A model generated the notes under the pieces. It saw nothing but the letters and a program-made list of their open reading frames with translations, did no database searches and was not told the origin of the DNA. This document shows positions 44,720 to 55,707 of a stretch of DNA of 64,000 bases, piece by piece (position 1 is the first letter of the stretch; each line of letters begins with the position of its first letter). The stretch spans positions 544,496 through 608,495 of the forward strand of contig NZ_JAHEHX010000019.1 of assembly GCF_024639685.1 (NCBI RefSeq), written 5' to 3'. Source of the DNA: Polaribacter sp. Lineage in GTDB: Bacteria; Bacteroidota; Bacteroidia; Flavobacteriales; Flavobacteriaceae. The position numbers and the translations under genes were made by a program.

Positions 44720-46060
44720 TTAAAAATCTTGGTTTACATCCCAAGCTTCTAAAGTTTCTTTTAATGTTTTAATAAACATACCACCTAGAGCACCATTAAC
44801 AACTCTGTGATCATAAGAATGAGATACAAACATTTTTTGTCTAATTCCAATAAAATCGCCCTCTGAAGTTTCTATAACCGCAGGTACTTTTCTTATTGCA
44901 CCTAATGCTAAAATGGCAACTTGTGGCTGATTAATAATAGGTGTTCCCATTACAGAACCAAAACTACCTACATTTGTAACAGTATATGTACCTCCTTGAA
45001 TTTCATCTGGCTTTAAAGCATTATTTCTTGCTCTTGTAGCTAAATCGTTTACAGATTTTGTCATGCCCACTAAATTCAACTGATCTGCATATTTAATTAC
45101 AGGTACAATTAAATTACCATCTGGTAAAGCAGCTGCCATTCCTAAATTTATATTTTTCTTTTTGATAATTGTATCACCATCAACAGCGATATTTATCAAA
45201 GGATATTTTTTAATAGTAGAAGCTACAGCATGCATTAAAATTGGGGTAAAGGTTAATTTTTCACCTTCTCTTTTTAAATAAGCATCTTTTACTTTGTTTC
45301 TCCACTTTACAATATTAGTAACGTCAATTTCTATGAATGATTGAACATGTGCAGAAGTTTGTACAGAGTCTACCATATGCTTAGAAATAAGTTTACCCAT
45401 TCTAGACATTTCAATAACCTCATCTTCTCCATTTAGAGAAACTGGTGCAGCTTTTGCAACAGGTTTTTGGGAAGCTTTTGGAGCTAAAGTAGTTTTTGTA
45501 ACAACTTCTTCTTTTAAAGATTTATTTCCTCTATTTTCTATATATGATAAAACATCATCTTTAGTTACTCTACCATCTTTACCTGTTCCGGAAATACTTT
45601 CTAGTTCATTCATAGAAATACCTTCTGTTTGTGCGATATTTCTTACTAATGGCGAATAAAATTTCCCTGAATCTGAAGTTTTAGCAATTGGTGTAGCTAC
45701 AATTTCTGAGGCCTTTTCTATTGTTTTTTCAACTTCAACAACTTCTTTAGGTTTTTCTTCTTCTTTCTTAGCGTCAGCTGAAGAACTTTCAGAACTAGCA
45801 GTAAAGCTTGCTTCTCCTCCTTCAGTTTCTATAACAGCAATTGTTTCTCCTACTGCAACAACATCATCTTTTCCAAACAAAATCTCAACTAAAGTTCCTT
45901 CTACTTCAGAAGGTACTTCAGAATCAACTTTATCTGTAGCAATTTCAACAACAGCTTCATCCAATTCAATAGTATCTCCTACCTCTTTTAACCAAGAAGT
46001 AATTGTTGCTTCTGCAACGCTTTCTCCCATTTTTGGTAACTTTAATTCAAATTTTGCCAT
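44720..46060 (-). CDS. 2-oxoacid dehydrogenase E2 component (dihydrolipoamide acyltransferase)
   Basis: A 446-residue acyltransferase core subunit. It has a lipoyl domain (1-78) with the lipoylated Lys in EIATDKVDSEV, an Ala/Pro/Glu-rich linker, a peripheral subunit-binding domain (about 130-170; SPLVRNIAQTEGISMNELESI), and a catalytic domain ending with SHSYDHRVVNGALGG, containing the active-site His and Asp. The single lipoyl domain and DKVDSEV suggest a branched-chain or mixed-substrate complex, but pyruvate cannot be excluded. The E3 partner may be lpdA at 3054. Confidence 0.93.
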   Translation of the reverse strand: MAKFELKLPKMGESVAEATITSWLKEVGDTIELDEAVVEIATDKVDSEVPSEVEGTLVEILFGKDDVVAVGETIAVIETEGGEASFTASSESSSADAKKEEEKPKEVVEVEKTIEKASEIVATPIAKTSDSGKFYSPLVRNIAQTEGISMNELESISGTGKDGRVTKDDVLSYIENRGNKSLKEEVVTKTTLAPKASQKPVAKAAPVSLNGEDEVIEMSRMGKLISKHMVDSVQTSAHVQSFIEIDVTNIVKWRNKVKDAYLKREGEKLTFTPILMHAVASTIKKYPLINIAVDGDTIIKKKNINLGMAAALPDGNLIVPVIKYADQLNLVGMTKSVNDLATRARNNALKPDEIQGGTYTVTNVGSFGSVMGTPIINQPQVAILALGAIRKVPAVIETSEGDFIGIRQKMFVSHSYDHRVVNGALGGMFIKTLKETLEAWDVNQDF

Positions 46061-46244
46061 TCCTGTTTAATTTTTGGAATGCAAAAATACGAAAAAAGGA
46101 ACAGAAATTCATAAAAACTATAATTGAAAATAAATTAGAATAAACGATTTTAATTAAATTATTATTAAAATAATTTAAATTTATTAAACTATCTGTATTT
46201 AAATCATCTAAAATAGAATTTAAATTACAGATTAGTCAAAGAAT

Positions 46245-47147
46245 TTAAACCCAATCTTTAGGATTCTCTAATACTTTTAGTAGTTTTTCTTCTGGTGAAT
46301 TTTCTGCTGGCTGATGATTGTATTTCCATTGGACAACTGGAGGCAAACTCATAAGAATACTCTCGATTCTACCATTTGTTTTTAATCCAAATAAAGTACC
46401 TCTATCATGCACAAGGTTAAATTCTACATACCTACCTCTTCTAACTCCCTGCCAGTCTTTATGATTTTGAGAATAATTGGTGTTTTTTCTTTTTTCTACA
46501 ATAGGCACGTAACTTTCTAGAAAACTGTTTCCAATTTCTGTAACAAATTCATATCTATTATCCATAGAAACGTCATCTGTTTGCTTTAAATAATCAAAAA
46601 ACAAACCTCCTATTCCTCTTGCCTCATTTCTATGTGCATTCCAAAAATAATTATCGCATGTTTTCTTAAACTTCGGATAAAAATCTAAATTGTGTTTATC
46701 ACAAGCGTTTTTACACACAGTATGAAAATGGGTGGCGTCTTCATCAAACAAATAATAAGGTGTTAAATCTTGCCCTCCTCCAAACCATTGGGTTACAATG
46801 TCACCTGATGAATTATACATTTCAAAATAACGCCAATTTGCATGAACGGTTGGTACAAAGGGGTTCTTTGGATGCAAAACTAAACTTAATCCACAGGCAA
46901 AAAAATTACCTTCTTTTACTTTAAACTGATTTCTTAAAATTTCTGGTAACTCACCATGAACAGCAGAAATATTTACACCTCCTTTTTCGAAAATAGCTCC
47001 ATTTTCTATAACTCTAGTTCTTCCTCCTCCACCTTCTTTACGTTTCCAAAGGTCTTCTTTAAATTTTGCTGATCCATCAACTTCTTCTAGTTTAGAAGTA
47101 ATTGCATCTTGTAAATTTTCGATATAAGCGTAAAACTTATCTTTCAT
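46245..47147 (-). CDS. hemF: oxygen-dependent coproporphyrinogen III oxidase
   Basis: HemF decarboxylates coproporphyrinogen III to protoporphyrinogen IX using O2. The 300 residues match. Conserved parts are GGGGRTRVIENGAIFEKGGVN near residue 37, HANWRYFEM, WFGGGQDLTPYY, HRNEARGIGGLFFDYL, RRGRYVEFNLVHDRGTLFGL. The start overlaps the upstream EI24 gene by 11 bases, so it is translated from the same transcript. It is the last gene of the leftward heme operon. Confidence 0.96.
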   Translation of the reverse strand: MKDKFYAYIENLQDAITSKLEEVDGSAKFKEDLWKRKEGGGGRTRVIENGAIFEKGGVNISAVHGELPEILRNQFKVKEGNFFACGLSLVLHPKNPFVPTVHANWRYFEMYNSSGDIVTQWFGGGQDLTPYYLFDEDATHFHTVCKNACDKHNLDFYPKFKKTCDNYFWNAHRNEARGIGGLFFDYLKQTDDVSMDNRYEFVTEIGNSFLESYVPIVEKRKNTNYSQNHKDWQGVRRGRYVEFNLVHDRGTLFGLKTNGRIESILMSLPPVVQWKYNHQPAENSPEEKLLKVLENPKDWV

Positions 47148-47895
47148 ATACCAAGTTGTTTTTTTCGTGCATTAATTGCACCGTTTTTTTTGAAGCTGCA
47201 GTTACAGAAAGTGGCAACACAATAATAATACCTACAATAGGAATCAATAGAAATAGCATAAAAACGATTCCATTTCCTATAGCATAACCTTTATTTCTAC
47301 TTACAAACTGTACACTTTCTTTATAGGTTAAGTGACGTTCTAAGGTATAATCCATATTTCCAAATCCCGCATAATAAGCTTGAACAATAAAAAGTAAGAG
47401 TGAAGAAAAGATATTTACTCCAGGAATAAATTTCAAAATCAAAATTGGTAATGTAATCAACAACTCCTTTGTTAAGTTCCTAATATTTAAACGTATAGCT
47501 CTAATTAATTGCTCTGTATTTGTAGTTTTTCTGTGTAGGTGTTTTAAATCTCCATAAAAGTGTTTTTCTATTTTCTCTGAAACAGGACTCATAAAAGGCG
47601 CAGAGAGTGCCATTATTATGTGTTTATATAAGATTAATCCAACAATCAATACGATTAAACCTCCAATAAAATTACTGATAGATGAAAAGGTATCTTTTCC
47701 CCAATCCCAAACCCAAATGTTAGAAATATAAGCACCAACATTATCAGATAGCATATAGGTCTCTACTCCTATTAATATAGCAGTACAAAAACTAATCAAC
47801 ATAGGAATTATAAAATATTTCCAAAGCTTTAAATCTGACATCAGTTTAAAAACTCCTGTATATTCTTTAATTCCTAATATGACGTTTTTAAGCAT
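47137..47895 (-). CDS. EI24/CysZ-like membrane protein
   Basis: A 252-residue integral membrane protein of the EI24 superfamily: four to five hydrophobic segments (about 26-48, 70-95, 145-170, 205-235), the NTEQLIRAIRLNIRNLTKELL amphipathic stretch, and AYYAGFGNMDYTLERHLTYKESVQFVSRNKGYAIGNG near the third segment. CysZ members move sulfate; no sulfur genes are adjacent here. It lies between hemE (3 bp gap) and hemF (11 bp overlap), so it is co-expressed with heme synthesis. Its transported substrate is unknown. Confidence 0.85.
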   Translation of the reverse strand: MLKNVILGIKEYTGVFKLMSDLKLWKYFIIPMLISFCTAILIGVETYMLSDNVGAYISNIWVWDWGKDTFSSISNFIGGLIVLIVGLILYKHIIMALSAPFMSPVSEKIEKHFYGDLKHLHRKTTNTEQLIRAIRLNIRNLTKELLITLPILILKFIPGVNIFSSLLLFIVQAYYAGFGNMDYTLERHLTYKESVQFVSRNKGYAIGNGIVFMLFLLIPIVGIIIVLPLSVTAASKKTVQLMHEKNNLVYER

Positions 47896-47898
47896 ATT

Positions 47899-48927
47899 TT
47901 ACTGTGCTTTGTATTCTTTTACAGCATCTACAAATGCTTTGGCATTTTCTACTGGAATATTTGGCAAAATTCCATGACCTAAATTTACTATGTATCTGTC
48001 TTTACCAAACTCGTTTATCATTTGGGTAACCATTCTTTTAATTTCTGATGGTGAAGAAAATAATCTTGATGGATCAAAATTACCTTGTAACGTAATCTGT
48101 CCTCCAGATAAATAACGTGCGTTTCTTGCAGAGCATGTCCAATCAACTCCAAGAGCAGAAGCCCCTGATTTAGCCATATCACTTAATGCAAACCAACACC
48201 CTTTACCAAATGCAATTACTGGAGCATCATCTTTTAAGGCATCTATAATTTGCTGCATATATTGCCAAGAAAATTCTTGATAATCTGTTGGAGATAACAT
48301 ACCTCCCCAAGAATCAAATACCTGAACTGCATCTACACCAGCTTCTACTTTTGCCTTTAAGTACGCAATTGTAGTATCTGTAATTTTTTGTAATAAGGTT
48401 TGAGCCACAATAGGATTTGTAAAACATAACTCTTTGGCTTTATCAAAGTTCTTAGAACCCTGACCTTGCACACAGTAACATAAAATCGTCCAAGGAGAAC
48501 CTGCAAAACCTATTAACGGAATTTCATCATTCAGCTTTTCTTTGGTTGCTTTGATGCCATCCATAACATAACCTAAAGTATCTTGAATATCTGGAATGAT
48601 TACTGAGTCTAAATCTTTTTGAGAACGAATTGGATTTGGTAAATATGGACCAAAATTTGGTTTCATTTCCACTTCTATATTCATGGCTTGCGGAATAACC
48701 AAAATATCTGAAAATAAAATTGCAGCATCCATTCCATATCTTCTAATAGGTTGCACTGTAATTTCTGATGCTAATTCTGGAGTTTGACAACGTGTAAAGA
48801 AATCATATTTATGTTTGATTTCCATAAATTCAGGTAAGTATCTTCCTGCTTGTCTCATCATCCAAACTGGAGGTCTATCTACAGTTTCTCCTTTTAACGC
48901 TTTTAAAAATAAATCGTTCTTAATCAT
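47899..48927 (-). CDS. hemE: uroporphyrinogen decarboxylase
   Basis: HemE converts uroporphyrinogen III to coproporphyrinogen III. The 342 residues are usual. [17 protein letters not shown] near residue 19 is the substrate-binding signature. [27 protein letters not shown], and [13 protein letters not shown] are also present, and a late [15 protein letters not shown] contains the conserved His. It lies 2 bp after hemL. Confidence 0.97.
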   Translation of the reverse strand: MIKNDLFLKALKGETVDRPPVWMMRQAGRYLPEFMEIKHKYDFFTRCQTPELASEITVQPIRRYGMDAAILFSDILVIPQAMNIEVEMKPNFGPYLPNPIRSQKDLDSVIIPDIQDTLGYVMDGIKATKEKLNDEIPLIGFAGSPWTILCYCVQGQGSKNFDKAKELCFTNPIVAQTLLQKITDTTIAYLKAKVEAGVDAVQVFDSWGGMLSPTDYQEFSWQYMQQIIDALKDDAPVIAFGKGCWFALSDMAKSGASALGVDWTCSARNARYLSGGQITLQGNFDPSRLFSSPSEIKRMVTQMINEFGKDRYIVNLGHGILPNIPVENAKAFVDAVKEYKAQ

Positions 48928-48929
48928 AC

Positions 48930-50219
48930 TTATATTTTTGAAACTGCCAACATTGCTTTGTCAGCAGCATGTGCTATTATTTTGATGTCTTTATCTGAAA
49001 TTGCTGAATTTAAAAACCAAGCTTCAAATTGACTTGGAGGTAAAAAGACGCCATTTTTAATCATCTCCCAAAAGAAAACTGCAAACTTCTCTGTATCTGA
49101 AGTTTGTGCTTCTTTAAAATTAGTGACTTTACTCTTCGTAAAAAACGGATTCATCATAGAGCCAAATCTGTTAACCACTAAATCTACATTGTGTTTTTTT
49201 GCAGACTCTAATAAAATCACTTCCAAAATAGAACCAACCTCCTCAAATTTATCATATGGATTTTGCTTCTTTAATTCAGTTAAAGTAGAAATTCCACCAG
49301 CCATTGCTATTGGGTTTCCAGATAACGTACCTGCCTGATACATACCTCCTAAAGGTGCAACATTTTCCATAATTTCATTTCTTGCTCCATAAGCTCCAAC
49401 AGGAAAACCACCACCAATAACTTTACCTAAGCAAGTAATATCTGCAACTACACATAACTTTTCTTGTGCTCCTCCAAAAGTAGATCTAAAACCGGTCATT
49501 ACTTCATCTGCTATTAACAAAGCTCCTTTAGATTGTAAATACTCTTTTAATTCTTTTAAGAAATTATTTTGAGGGATTACAACACCCATATTACCTCCAA
49601 TTGGCTCAATAATTACACCAGCAATATCATCATGTTCTTCAAAGTGTTTTTTTACACTATCTAAATTATTGTATTCTGCAATTAAAGTGTTTTTTACAGC
49701 TCCTTCTGGCACTCCTTTAGAACCAGGTAAACTTAATGTAGCTAAACCTGAACCAGCAGCTACCAATAAAGCATCTTGATGCCCATGATAACAACCAGAA
49801 AATTTGATGATTTTATCTTTACCTGTGTAAGCTCTAGCCAACCGAATTCCGCTTAAAACAGCTTCTGTACCCGAATTTACAAAACGAACTTTATCCATTT
49901 CTGGGAAAGCATCACAGACTATTTTAGCTAATTTAATTTCTGCTTCTGTAGATGCACCAAAAGAATAGCCTTTCTTTAACGCTTTTTTTGCGGCTTTTTC
50001 TACAGCCTTGTGTCTATGCCCTAAAATCATTGGGCCATAAGAAACTACTAAATCTACATATTCATTTCCATCAACATCAACAATTTTAGTTCCTTTTGCT
50101 TTTTTTATAAATAAAGGATTACCACCTACTGATGAAAAAGCTCTTACAGGAGAATTTACTGCTCCTACTAAATGCGTTAATCCTTTTTGATATAACTTCT
50201 CTGATTTTTTGAAATTCAT
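48930..50219 (-). CDS. hemL: glutamate-1-semialdehyde 2,1-aminomutase
   Basis: A PLP enzyme that makes 5-aminolevulinate from glutamate-1-semialdehyde. It is 429 residues. [32 protein letters not shown] and [15 protein letters not shown] (PLP Lys) are visible, along with [15 protein letters not shown] at the N-terminus. With HemA it completes the C5 route. There is a 65 bp gap to hemB. Confidence 0.97.
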   Translation of the reverse strand: MNFKKSEKLYQKGLTHLVGAVNSPVRAFSSVGGNPLFIKKAKGTKIVDVDGNEYVDLVVSYGPMILGHRHKAVEKAAKKALKKGYSFGASTEAEIKLAKIVCDAFPEMDKVRFVNSGTEAVLSGIRLARAYTGKDKIIKFSGCYHGHQDALLVAAGSGLATLSLPGSKGVPEGAVKNTLIAEYNNLDSVKKHFEEHDDIAGVIIEPIGGNMGVVIPQNNFLKELKEYLQSKGALLIADEVMTGFRSTFGGAQEKLCVVADITCLGKVIGGGFPVGAYGARNEIMENVAPLGGMYQAGTLSGNPIAMAGGISTLTELKKQNPYDKFEEVGSILEVILLESAKKHNVDLVVNRFGSMMNPFFTKSKVTNFKEAQTSDTEKFAVFFWEMIKNGVFLPPSQFEAWFLNSAISDKDIKIIAHAADKAMLAVSKI

Positions 50220-50284
50220 TTTTTAAACTTTTGGCCTTTGGTTTTTGGCTATTTGCAGACTGCTAAATAGCGAAAAACTGAAAG

Positions 50285-51250
50285 CTATTTTTTTAATAAT
50301 AATCTAGCTGCCTCTTTTGCAAAATAGGTGATAATAATATCTGCACCTGCTCTTTTCATAGACAACAAACTTTCCATCATTACTCTCTCTCCGTCAATCC
50401 AACCTTTTTCTGCAGCAGCTTTTACCATTGCATATTCACCACTTACATTATAACAAGCAATTGGTCTATCAAAATTATTTTTTAAATCTCTAATGATATC
50501 TAAATACGATAAGGCTGGTTTTACCATTAAAATATCTGCTCCTTCTTGATCATCAAAAGTAGCTTCTCTTAAACCTTCATCTCTATTTGATGGATCCATT
50601 TGATACGTTCTTCTGTCTCCAAAAGTTGGTGTAGAATCTGCTGCATCTCTAAATGGACCATAAAATGCTGAAGCATACTTTACAGAATATGCCATAATTG
50701 GCAAGTTTGGATAACCTGAGTTGTCTAATGACTGACGAATCATATCTATTGTTCCATCCATCATTCCTGATGGTGCAACCATATCTACACCTGCTTTTGC
50801 ATGAGAAATAACTTGCTTTGCAATGTTTACTAAGGTTGCATCATTATCGACATCATTGTTATGAATAATACCACAATGACCATGAGAAGTATATTCACAA
50901 AAACAAACGTCTGTAATTACATATAAACTTGGGTAATTCTTTTTGATAAAACGAATGGCCTGTTGCATAATTCCATTATCATTCCATGTTTCTGTGCCTT
51001 CGTCATTTTTTTCTGATGGAATACCAAATAATAAAACAGCAGGAATATTTAATGAAACAACTTCGTCTAATTCTTTAGAAATGGTATCTAAAGAATAACG
51101 TTTAATTCCTGGCATAGAAACGATTTCTGTTTCTATATTTTCGCCTTCTTCTATAAACAACGGATAAATAAAATCATCTACAGATAATTTAGTTTCTCTA
51201 ACTAATCTTCTTATCCCTTCTGTTTTTCTTAATCTTCTTGTTCTAAACAT
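50285..51250 (-). CDS. hemB: delta-aminolevulinic acid dehydratase (porphobilinogen synthase)
   Basis: HemB condenses two 5-aminolevulinates to porphobilinogen. It is 321 residues. The metal segment [14 protein letters not shown] carries three Cys, indicating a zinc-type active site, unlike the Asp-rich magnesium forms. Schiff-base lysines are in [15 protein letters not shown] and [11 protein letters not shown]. It is 4 bp after hemC-hemD. Confidence 0.97.
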   Translation of the reverse strand: MFRTRRLRKTEGIRRLVRETKLSVDDFIYPLFIEEGENIETEIVSMPGIKRYSLDTISKELDEVVSLNIPAVLLFGIPSEKNDEGTETWNDNGIMQQAIRFIKKNYPSLYVITDVCFCEYTSHGHCGIIHNNDVDNDATLVNIAKQVISHAKAGVDMVAPSGMMDGTIDMIRQSLDNSGYPNLPIMAYSVKYASAFYGPFRDAADSTPTFGDRRTYQMDPSNRDEGLREATFDDQEGADILMVKPALSYLDIIRDLKNNFDRPIACYNVSGEYAMVKAAAEKGWIDGERVMMESLLSMKRAGADIIITYFAKEAARLLLKK

Positions 51251-51254
51251 TATA

Positions 51255-52847
51255 TTAGTTTGATGTAAAATGACTGTTCACCAATTCTAAAACTGAATCT
51301 ACGCTTGGTAAATTTGCAACCTGTACATTTTTAAAATGTTTTCTAGCTTCTTTTGCAGTGGTTTCTCCAATACAAAAAGCAATTTTATTTGCACTATTTT
51401 CTATTAAATAACTCTCTATGCCTGAAGGACTATAAAATAACACTCCAGTTACTGAATCGTCTAATTTCTCTGGGCTTAACATCGTTTTATATGCCTCTAC
51501 TTCATTTACAGTAATGTCATGAGATTGTAAATAAGCAGGTAAAACATCTAAACGAACATCACTACAAAAATAGGTGACAATTTTATTTTCTAATGCTGTA
51601 GACAAGTATTCTGCTAATGCCTTTGCATTCTTAGCAACCTTAGCAACTTTACCTATTCTATTTTCTATTAATTTTTTAGTTCTTCTACCAACGCAATAAA
51701 TGTTCTTGAACTTCATTTCATCTTTGGTAAAAGAATTCAATAGAGCCTCTACTCCATTTTGACTAGTGATTACAACATTTTCAATTTCATTTTTCATCAC
51801 TTTTGGTGGAATTCTATTAAAACGTATTTTAATAAAATCGCTATCATCTATACCAATTGCAGAAGAAAGAACCTCTTTCTGTAATTCTGATAATTTCTTT
51901 GTAGAATAAACAGAAGCAACCTTTTCACCAACTTCCTCATCTTCTGTTATTAACTCTTTTCCCCCTCTATTAATTACATAATCTGCACAGTCTTTAGCCA
52001 AGTATCTATGGCTTCCTAATTTTGAAGTTTTGGTTACTGTAATTTTCTTAGAACCATCTCTTTTTAACAAGATTCCTTTAAAATTAATTTCTTGTGTTTT
52101 TTCATCAACATAAGCTAATGCACCTATTGGGGCTGTACAACCACCTTCTAGTAATCTTAAAAATTCTCTTTCTATACCTACACAAACCTTTGTTTCGTAA
52201 TGATTTAATTGCTCACACGCATCAATTACAAACTGATCTTTTTCTAAACAAGCTATCATAATTGCACCTTGTGCTGGTGCAGGAATCATCCAAGTTAAAG
52301 GTATTGCACCTTTTTCTCTTAAACCCAATCTCTCTATGCCTGCAGCAGCAAAAATAGCTCCATTCCAAGTTTCACTATTTTCTAATTTACTTAAACGCGT
52401 GTTTACATTTCCTCTTAAATCTTCAACTTTATGCGTTGGGTAACGATTTAACCACATTGCTTTTCTTCGTAGACTACCAGTTGCAATTATACCTCCAGGT
52501 TGTCCAAAAAATTCTTCTGTATCTTTTAAAACTAGTAAATCTGAATAATTTGCTCTTTTTAAAACTGCACCTTGCATAATACCTTCTGGTAATGCAGTTG
52601 GCACATCTTTTAAAGAATGTACAGCAATATCTATATCACCATTTAACATGGCAACATCTAAATTTTTAGTAAAAATTCCTGTAATCCCTAATTCGTACAA
52701 AGGCTTATCTAGAATAATATCTCCTGTGGATTTTATAGGAACAATTTCAGTTTCATAACCTAATTCTTCTAATTCTTTACGTACTTTATTTGCTTGCCAA
52801 AGAGCCAATTGACTTTCGCGAGTTCCTATTCTAATCGTTTTTTGCAT
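51255..52847 (-). CDS. hemC: fused hydroxymethylbilane synthase and uroporphyrinogen-III synthase (HemC-HemD)
   Basis: A 530-residue protein that is far longer than HemC alone (about 310). Residues 1-300 are Hem[36 protein letters not shown], and the dipyrromethane-cofactor Cys237 in [12 protein letters not shown]. Residues about 313-530 look like Hem[41 protein letters not shown], and [14 protein letters not shown]. HemD sequences are poorly conserved, so that half rests on pattern and on context (no separate hemD nearby). One chain would make and close the tetrapyrrole. Confidence 0.92.
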   Translation of the reverse strand: MQKTIRIGTRESQLALWQANKVRKELEELGYETEIVPIKSTGDIILDKPLYELGITGIFTKNLDVAMLNGDIDIAVHSLKDVPTALPEGIMQGAVLKRANYSDLLVLKDTEEFFGQPGGIIATGSLRRKAMWLNRYPTHKVEDLRGNVNTRLSKLENSETWNGAIFAAAGIERLGLREKGAIPLTWMIPAPAQGAIMIACLEKDQFVIDACEQLNHYETKVCVGIEREFLRLLEGGCTAPIGALAYVDEKTQEINFKGILLKRDGSKKITVTKTSKLGSHRYLAKDCADYVINRGGKELITEDEEVGEKVASVYSTKKLSELQKEVLSSAIGIDDSDFIKIRFNRIPPKVMKNEIENVVITSQNGVEALLNSFTKDEMKFKNIYCVGRRTKKLIENRIGKVAKVAKNAKALAEYLSTALENKIVTYFCSDVRLDVLPAYLQSHDITVNEVEAYKTMLSPEKLDDSVTGVLFYSPSGIESYLIENSANKIAFCIGETTAKEARKHFKNVQVANLPSVDSVLELVNSHFTSN

Positions 52848-52857
52848 TAAGTATTTT

Positions 52858-54093
52858 TTAAGATTGAAAAACCTTATTGATGACCTCTAAACTTTGTGAT
52901 ACAGATGTATCTTCATCTTTTAAATGTTTCACAAATTGAGTTGTTATTTTCTGTATGAATCGTGAAGTTACCATTTCTGCTTGACTTTCATCAAAATCTA
53001 CTATTTTTTTCCTTTGAAAATTAATTTCATCGTTCTTAATAGTCTCTAAAGATTTTTTTAAAGCAGCAATTGCTGGTGTAAATCTTCTGTGATTTAACCA
53101 GTCATTAAATTCTGCTTTGTGTTTTTCTATAATCGCTTCAGCCTTTGGAATTTCTTTTTTACGAGCAGCTAGAGTTTCATCTGTAATCTTAGACAACTCA
53201 TCTACATTTACTAAAGATATTCCTTTAAAATCTGTAACATCTTTTGCAACATTTTCTGGCATTGACAAATCTAGAATTAGCAACTCTTTATTTTCTGAGA
53301 TATGATGCTGAGTTATGGTTGGTTTATCTGCACTAGTAGAAACAATTAAAACATCTGCCTTAGTAACTTCTTCTGTTAAATTTTCGATAACAGACTTTCT
53401 TATAGAATGATGTTCCTTTACAAATTCAGTTGCCTTTTCTTCTGTTCTATTGATTAAACAAACAGACTTATTTTGTGTATACTCTGCTAAATTCTTACAG
53501 GTGTGTTTACCCATTTTTCCTAATCCAAAAACCAAAATATTTTTTGAATTATAATCTGATAAATTTTTAATAATATATTGCACAGCAGCATAAGAAACGG
53601 AAGTTGTACCCGAACTTAAACGAGTATCATTCTTTACCCTTTTACTTGCCTGTAAAACACTATTTACCAATCTTTCTAGATAAGCATTGGTAGTCTTGTG
53701 CAATTTAGCTAACTTAAAAGCTTGTCTTAATTGACCTACAATTTCATAATCTCCTAATATCTGACTTTCCAAACCTGTACCAATTCTAAATAAATGATGA
53801 ACTGCGTCTTGATTTTTGTATACGTTAGAAATAGAAGCAAACTCTTCTACTGTGCCTTCGGAAAAATGACATAATAATTGAATTAATTGATAAGGATGCT
53901 CTGCAAAACCAGAAATTTCTGTTCTATTACAAGTTGACAATATAAAAATACCTTTGAAGTTTTCTTCTTTTGCTTTATTTAATAAAGCACTCTGGTTTTC
54001 TTTAGACAAAGAAAATTTACCTCGGGTATTTGCATTAGCTTTTTTATAACTGACACCAATATTATAAAAATGTGTTTTCGCTGTCTCTAACAT
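52858..54093 (-). CDS. hemA: glutamyl-tRNA reductase
   Basis: NADPH-dependent reduction of glutamyl-tRNA to glutamate-1-semialdehyde, the first committed heme step. ATG 54093 (MLETAKTHFYNIG, 411 residues) is preferred over the GTG at 54111, because a TATTTTTG -7 box covers that GTG (54111-54118). The catalytic Cys is in ILSTCNRTE, with LVNSVLQASKRVKNDT, and NADPH binding in ILVFGLGKMGKHTCKNL. It is the first gene of the leftward heme operon, divergent from the AraC gene. Confidence 0.96.
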   Translation of the reverse strand: MLETAKTHFYNIGVSYKKANANTRGKFSLSKENQSALLNKAKEENFKGIFILSTCNRTEISGFAEHPYQLIQLLCHFSEGTVEEFASISNVYKNQDAVHHLFRIGTGLESQILGDYEIVGQLRQAFKLAKLHKTTNAYLERLVNSVLQASKRVKNDTRLSSGTTSVSYAAVQYIIKNLSDYNSKNILVFGLGKMGKHTCKNLAEYTQNKSVCLINRTEEKATEFVKEHHSIRKSVIENLTEEVTKADVLIVSTSADKPTITQHHISENKELLILDLSMPENVAKDVTDFKGISLVNVDELSKITDETLAARKKEIPKAEAIIEKHKAEFNDWLNHRRFTPAIAALKKSLETIKNDEINFQRKKIVDFDESQAEMVTSRFIQKITTQFVKHLKDEDTSVSQSLEVINKVFQS

Positions 54094-54110
54094 AAACTTT
54101 AAAAGTTGCA

Positions 54111-54118
54111 CAAAAATA
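54111..54118 (-). promoter_or_regulatory. candidate -7 box (TATTTTTG) for the heme operon
   Basis: A full TAnnTTTG match on the minus strand, 17 bases before the hemA ATG. It would drive hemA through hemF. No exact -33 TTTG is visible upstream. Confidence 0.45.
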
Positions 54119-54214
54119 AAAAGAGTTATCAGAAAAAAACATCGCTAAAAGTACTTTAAATAACGTTAAATGTTTTTTAAAGTAAATATTCGGAATAAAA
54201 ATCATTAAATTCTT

Positions 54215-54222
54215 TATTTTTG
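54215..54222 (+). promoter_or_regulatory. candidate -7 box (TATTTTTG) upstream of the AraC gene
   Basis: A full TAnnTTTG match 75 bases before the AraC ATG, in the hemA-AraC divergent region. It implies a leader of about 70 bases that could hold regulation. No -33 element is clear. Confidence 0.4.
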
Positions 54223-54297
54223 CTATCTACAATGGATTTAGGGTGTTTTTATCTAGAACCATTCTAAATAAAAAATAGTTGAATTAAAATAAAAATA

Positions 54298-55182
54298 ATG
54301 TTTAAAAATGTCGGCAAAAGTACTATTGACGAAATTAACTTAGAAAAAGGTTTTTATGTACTTCATTTTCAGAACGAAAGCGAAAATATTGAAAACTTCG
54401 AAAGAGAAATAGATAGTACATTTATTCAAATTCATTTCTGCTTACGAGGTAAATCTAAATTTTTATTCAATGACAACTCCTACTCTTTTGATGTTTTAGA
54501 CAACAGAAGTATATTGTTATATAACCCTCAAATAACTTTACCTATTAATTTAGAAATTCAACCTAAAACAACGCTTATTTCCTTATTAATTTCAATTGAA
54601 AAATTTCATTCACTATTTTCTAAAGAATCTGGCTACATTCCATTTTTAAGCGATGAAAACAGTAATAAAAAATATTACGATGATGCAGAAATAAAGCCTG
54701 TTGTAGCTATTGTTTTACAACAAATTATTAACTCTAATATTAATAGCTCTATCAGAGAGTTGTATGTTAAAGGAAAAGTATACGAGTTATTAAGTTTACA
54801 CTTTCAAAAAGATGAGAATGCAGATGGAGAATATTGCCCTTTTTTAGTAGACGAACAAAATGTACTTAAAATAAGAGAAGCTAAAAAAATTATTATTGCT
54901 AGAATGGCAGAGCCTCCAAGTTTACAGGAACTAGCCAACGAAATTGGTTTAAATATTAAAAAACTAAAAGAAGGGTTTAAACAAATCTATGGAGACACAG
55001 TGTACAGTTTTCTTTTTGACTATAAGATGGAACATTCTAGACGTCTTTTAGAAAGCAATCAATACAACGTAAATGAGGTAGGTACACAGGTTGGTTATAG
55101 CACAGCCAGTCATTTTATAGCCGCTTTTAAAAAGAAATTTGGAACAACACCAAAGAAATATGTAATGAGTTTAAATCAATAA
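54298..55182 (+). CDS. AraC family transcriptional regulator
   Basis: A 294-residue DNA-binding protein. The N-terminal 190 residues form a beta-rich sensor-like domain (FIQIHFCLRGKSKFLFNDNSYSF). The C-terminal double HTH (about 195-292) has LQELANEIGLNIKKLKEGFKQIYG and the family motif VGTQVGYSTASHFIAAFKKKFGTTPKKYV. It lies divergent from hemA by about 200 bp and upstream of hemH and hemJ, so it is a good candidate regulator of heme or iron genes (inference from position). Confidence 0.92.
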   Translation: MFKNVGKSTIDEINLEKGFYVLHFQNESENIENFEREIDSTFIQIHFCLRGKSKFLFNDNSYSFDVLDNRSILLYNPQITLPINLEIQPKTTLISLLISIEKFHSLFSKESGYIPFLSDENSNKKYYDDAEIKPVVAIVLQQIINSNINSSIRELYVKGKVYELLSLHFQKDENADGEYCPFLVDEQNVLKIREAKKIIIARMAEPPSLQELANEIGLNIKKLKEGFKQIYGDTVYSFLFDYKMEHSRRLLESNQYNVNEVGTQVGYSTASHFIAAFKKKFGTTPKKYVMSLNQ

Positions 55183-55190
55183 TTATTAAG

Positions 55191-55697
55191 GTGATACAAC
55201 TAACTCATAATGACATTAAAAATAAACAGCAAAAGTTTCCTATAACTATTGTTTGTGACGCCATAAGAACACCTGAAAATATTGGAATGTGTTTTCGTAT
55301 TTCTGAAAGTTTTGGAGTTGAAAAAATCTATTTTCACGAAAATTCACCATCTATAAAAAACAGAAAAGTAATAAATACTGCCAGAAACACTATCGGCCAA
55401 ATTAATTATGATTCTTATAAAAATTTTAATAATTTAATTCATCAATTAAAATTAGAAGGCAATACAATTATAGGCATAGAAATTACTGATAAAAGTATCG
55501 ATATTCAAGATTTTGATTTTAAAAACAATGAAAAAATCGTTTTACTTTTGGGTAGTGAAAGAAACGGAATTGAAAATATTAACTTAGTAGATGAAACAAT
55601 AGCCATTCCCATGTATGGAAGAAACTCATCTATGAATGTAATCCATAGTTTAGCAATAACGCTTTACGAAATAACAAACCAAATAAAGATATCTTAA
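55191..55697 (+). CDS. SpoU/TrmH family RNA 2'-O-methyltransferase
   Basis: A 168-residue SPOUT methyltransferase. It starts with GTG 55191, 8 bp after the AraC gene. Motif 1 is TPENIGMCFRISESFGV, motif 2 LLLGSERNGIENINL, and motif 3 IPMYGRNSSMNVIHSLAITLYE, forming the trefoil-knot SAM site. The target is some rRNA or tRNA ribose; the compact form has no added RNA-binding domain, so the site cannot be inferred. It is co-directional with hemH (10 bp gap). Confidence 0.9.
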   Translation: MIQLTHNDIKNKQQKFPITIVCDAIRTPENIGMCFRISESFGVEKIYFHENSPSIKNRKVINTARNTIGQINYDSYKNFNNLIHQLKLEGNTIIGIEITDKSIDIQDFDFKNNEKIVLLLGSERNGIENINLVDETIAIPMYGRNSSMNVIHSLAITLYEITNQIKIS

Positions 55698-55707
55698 AAT
55701 ATTAAAA

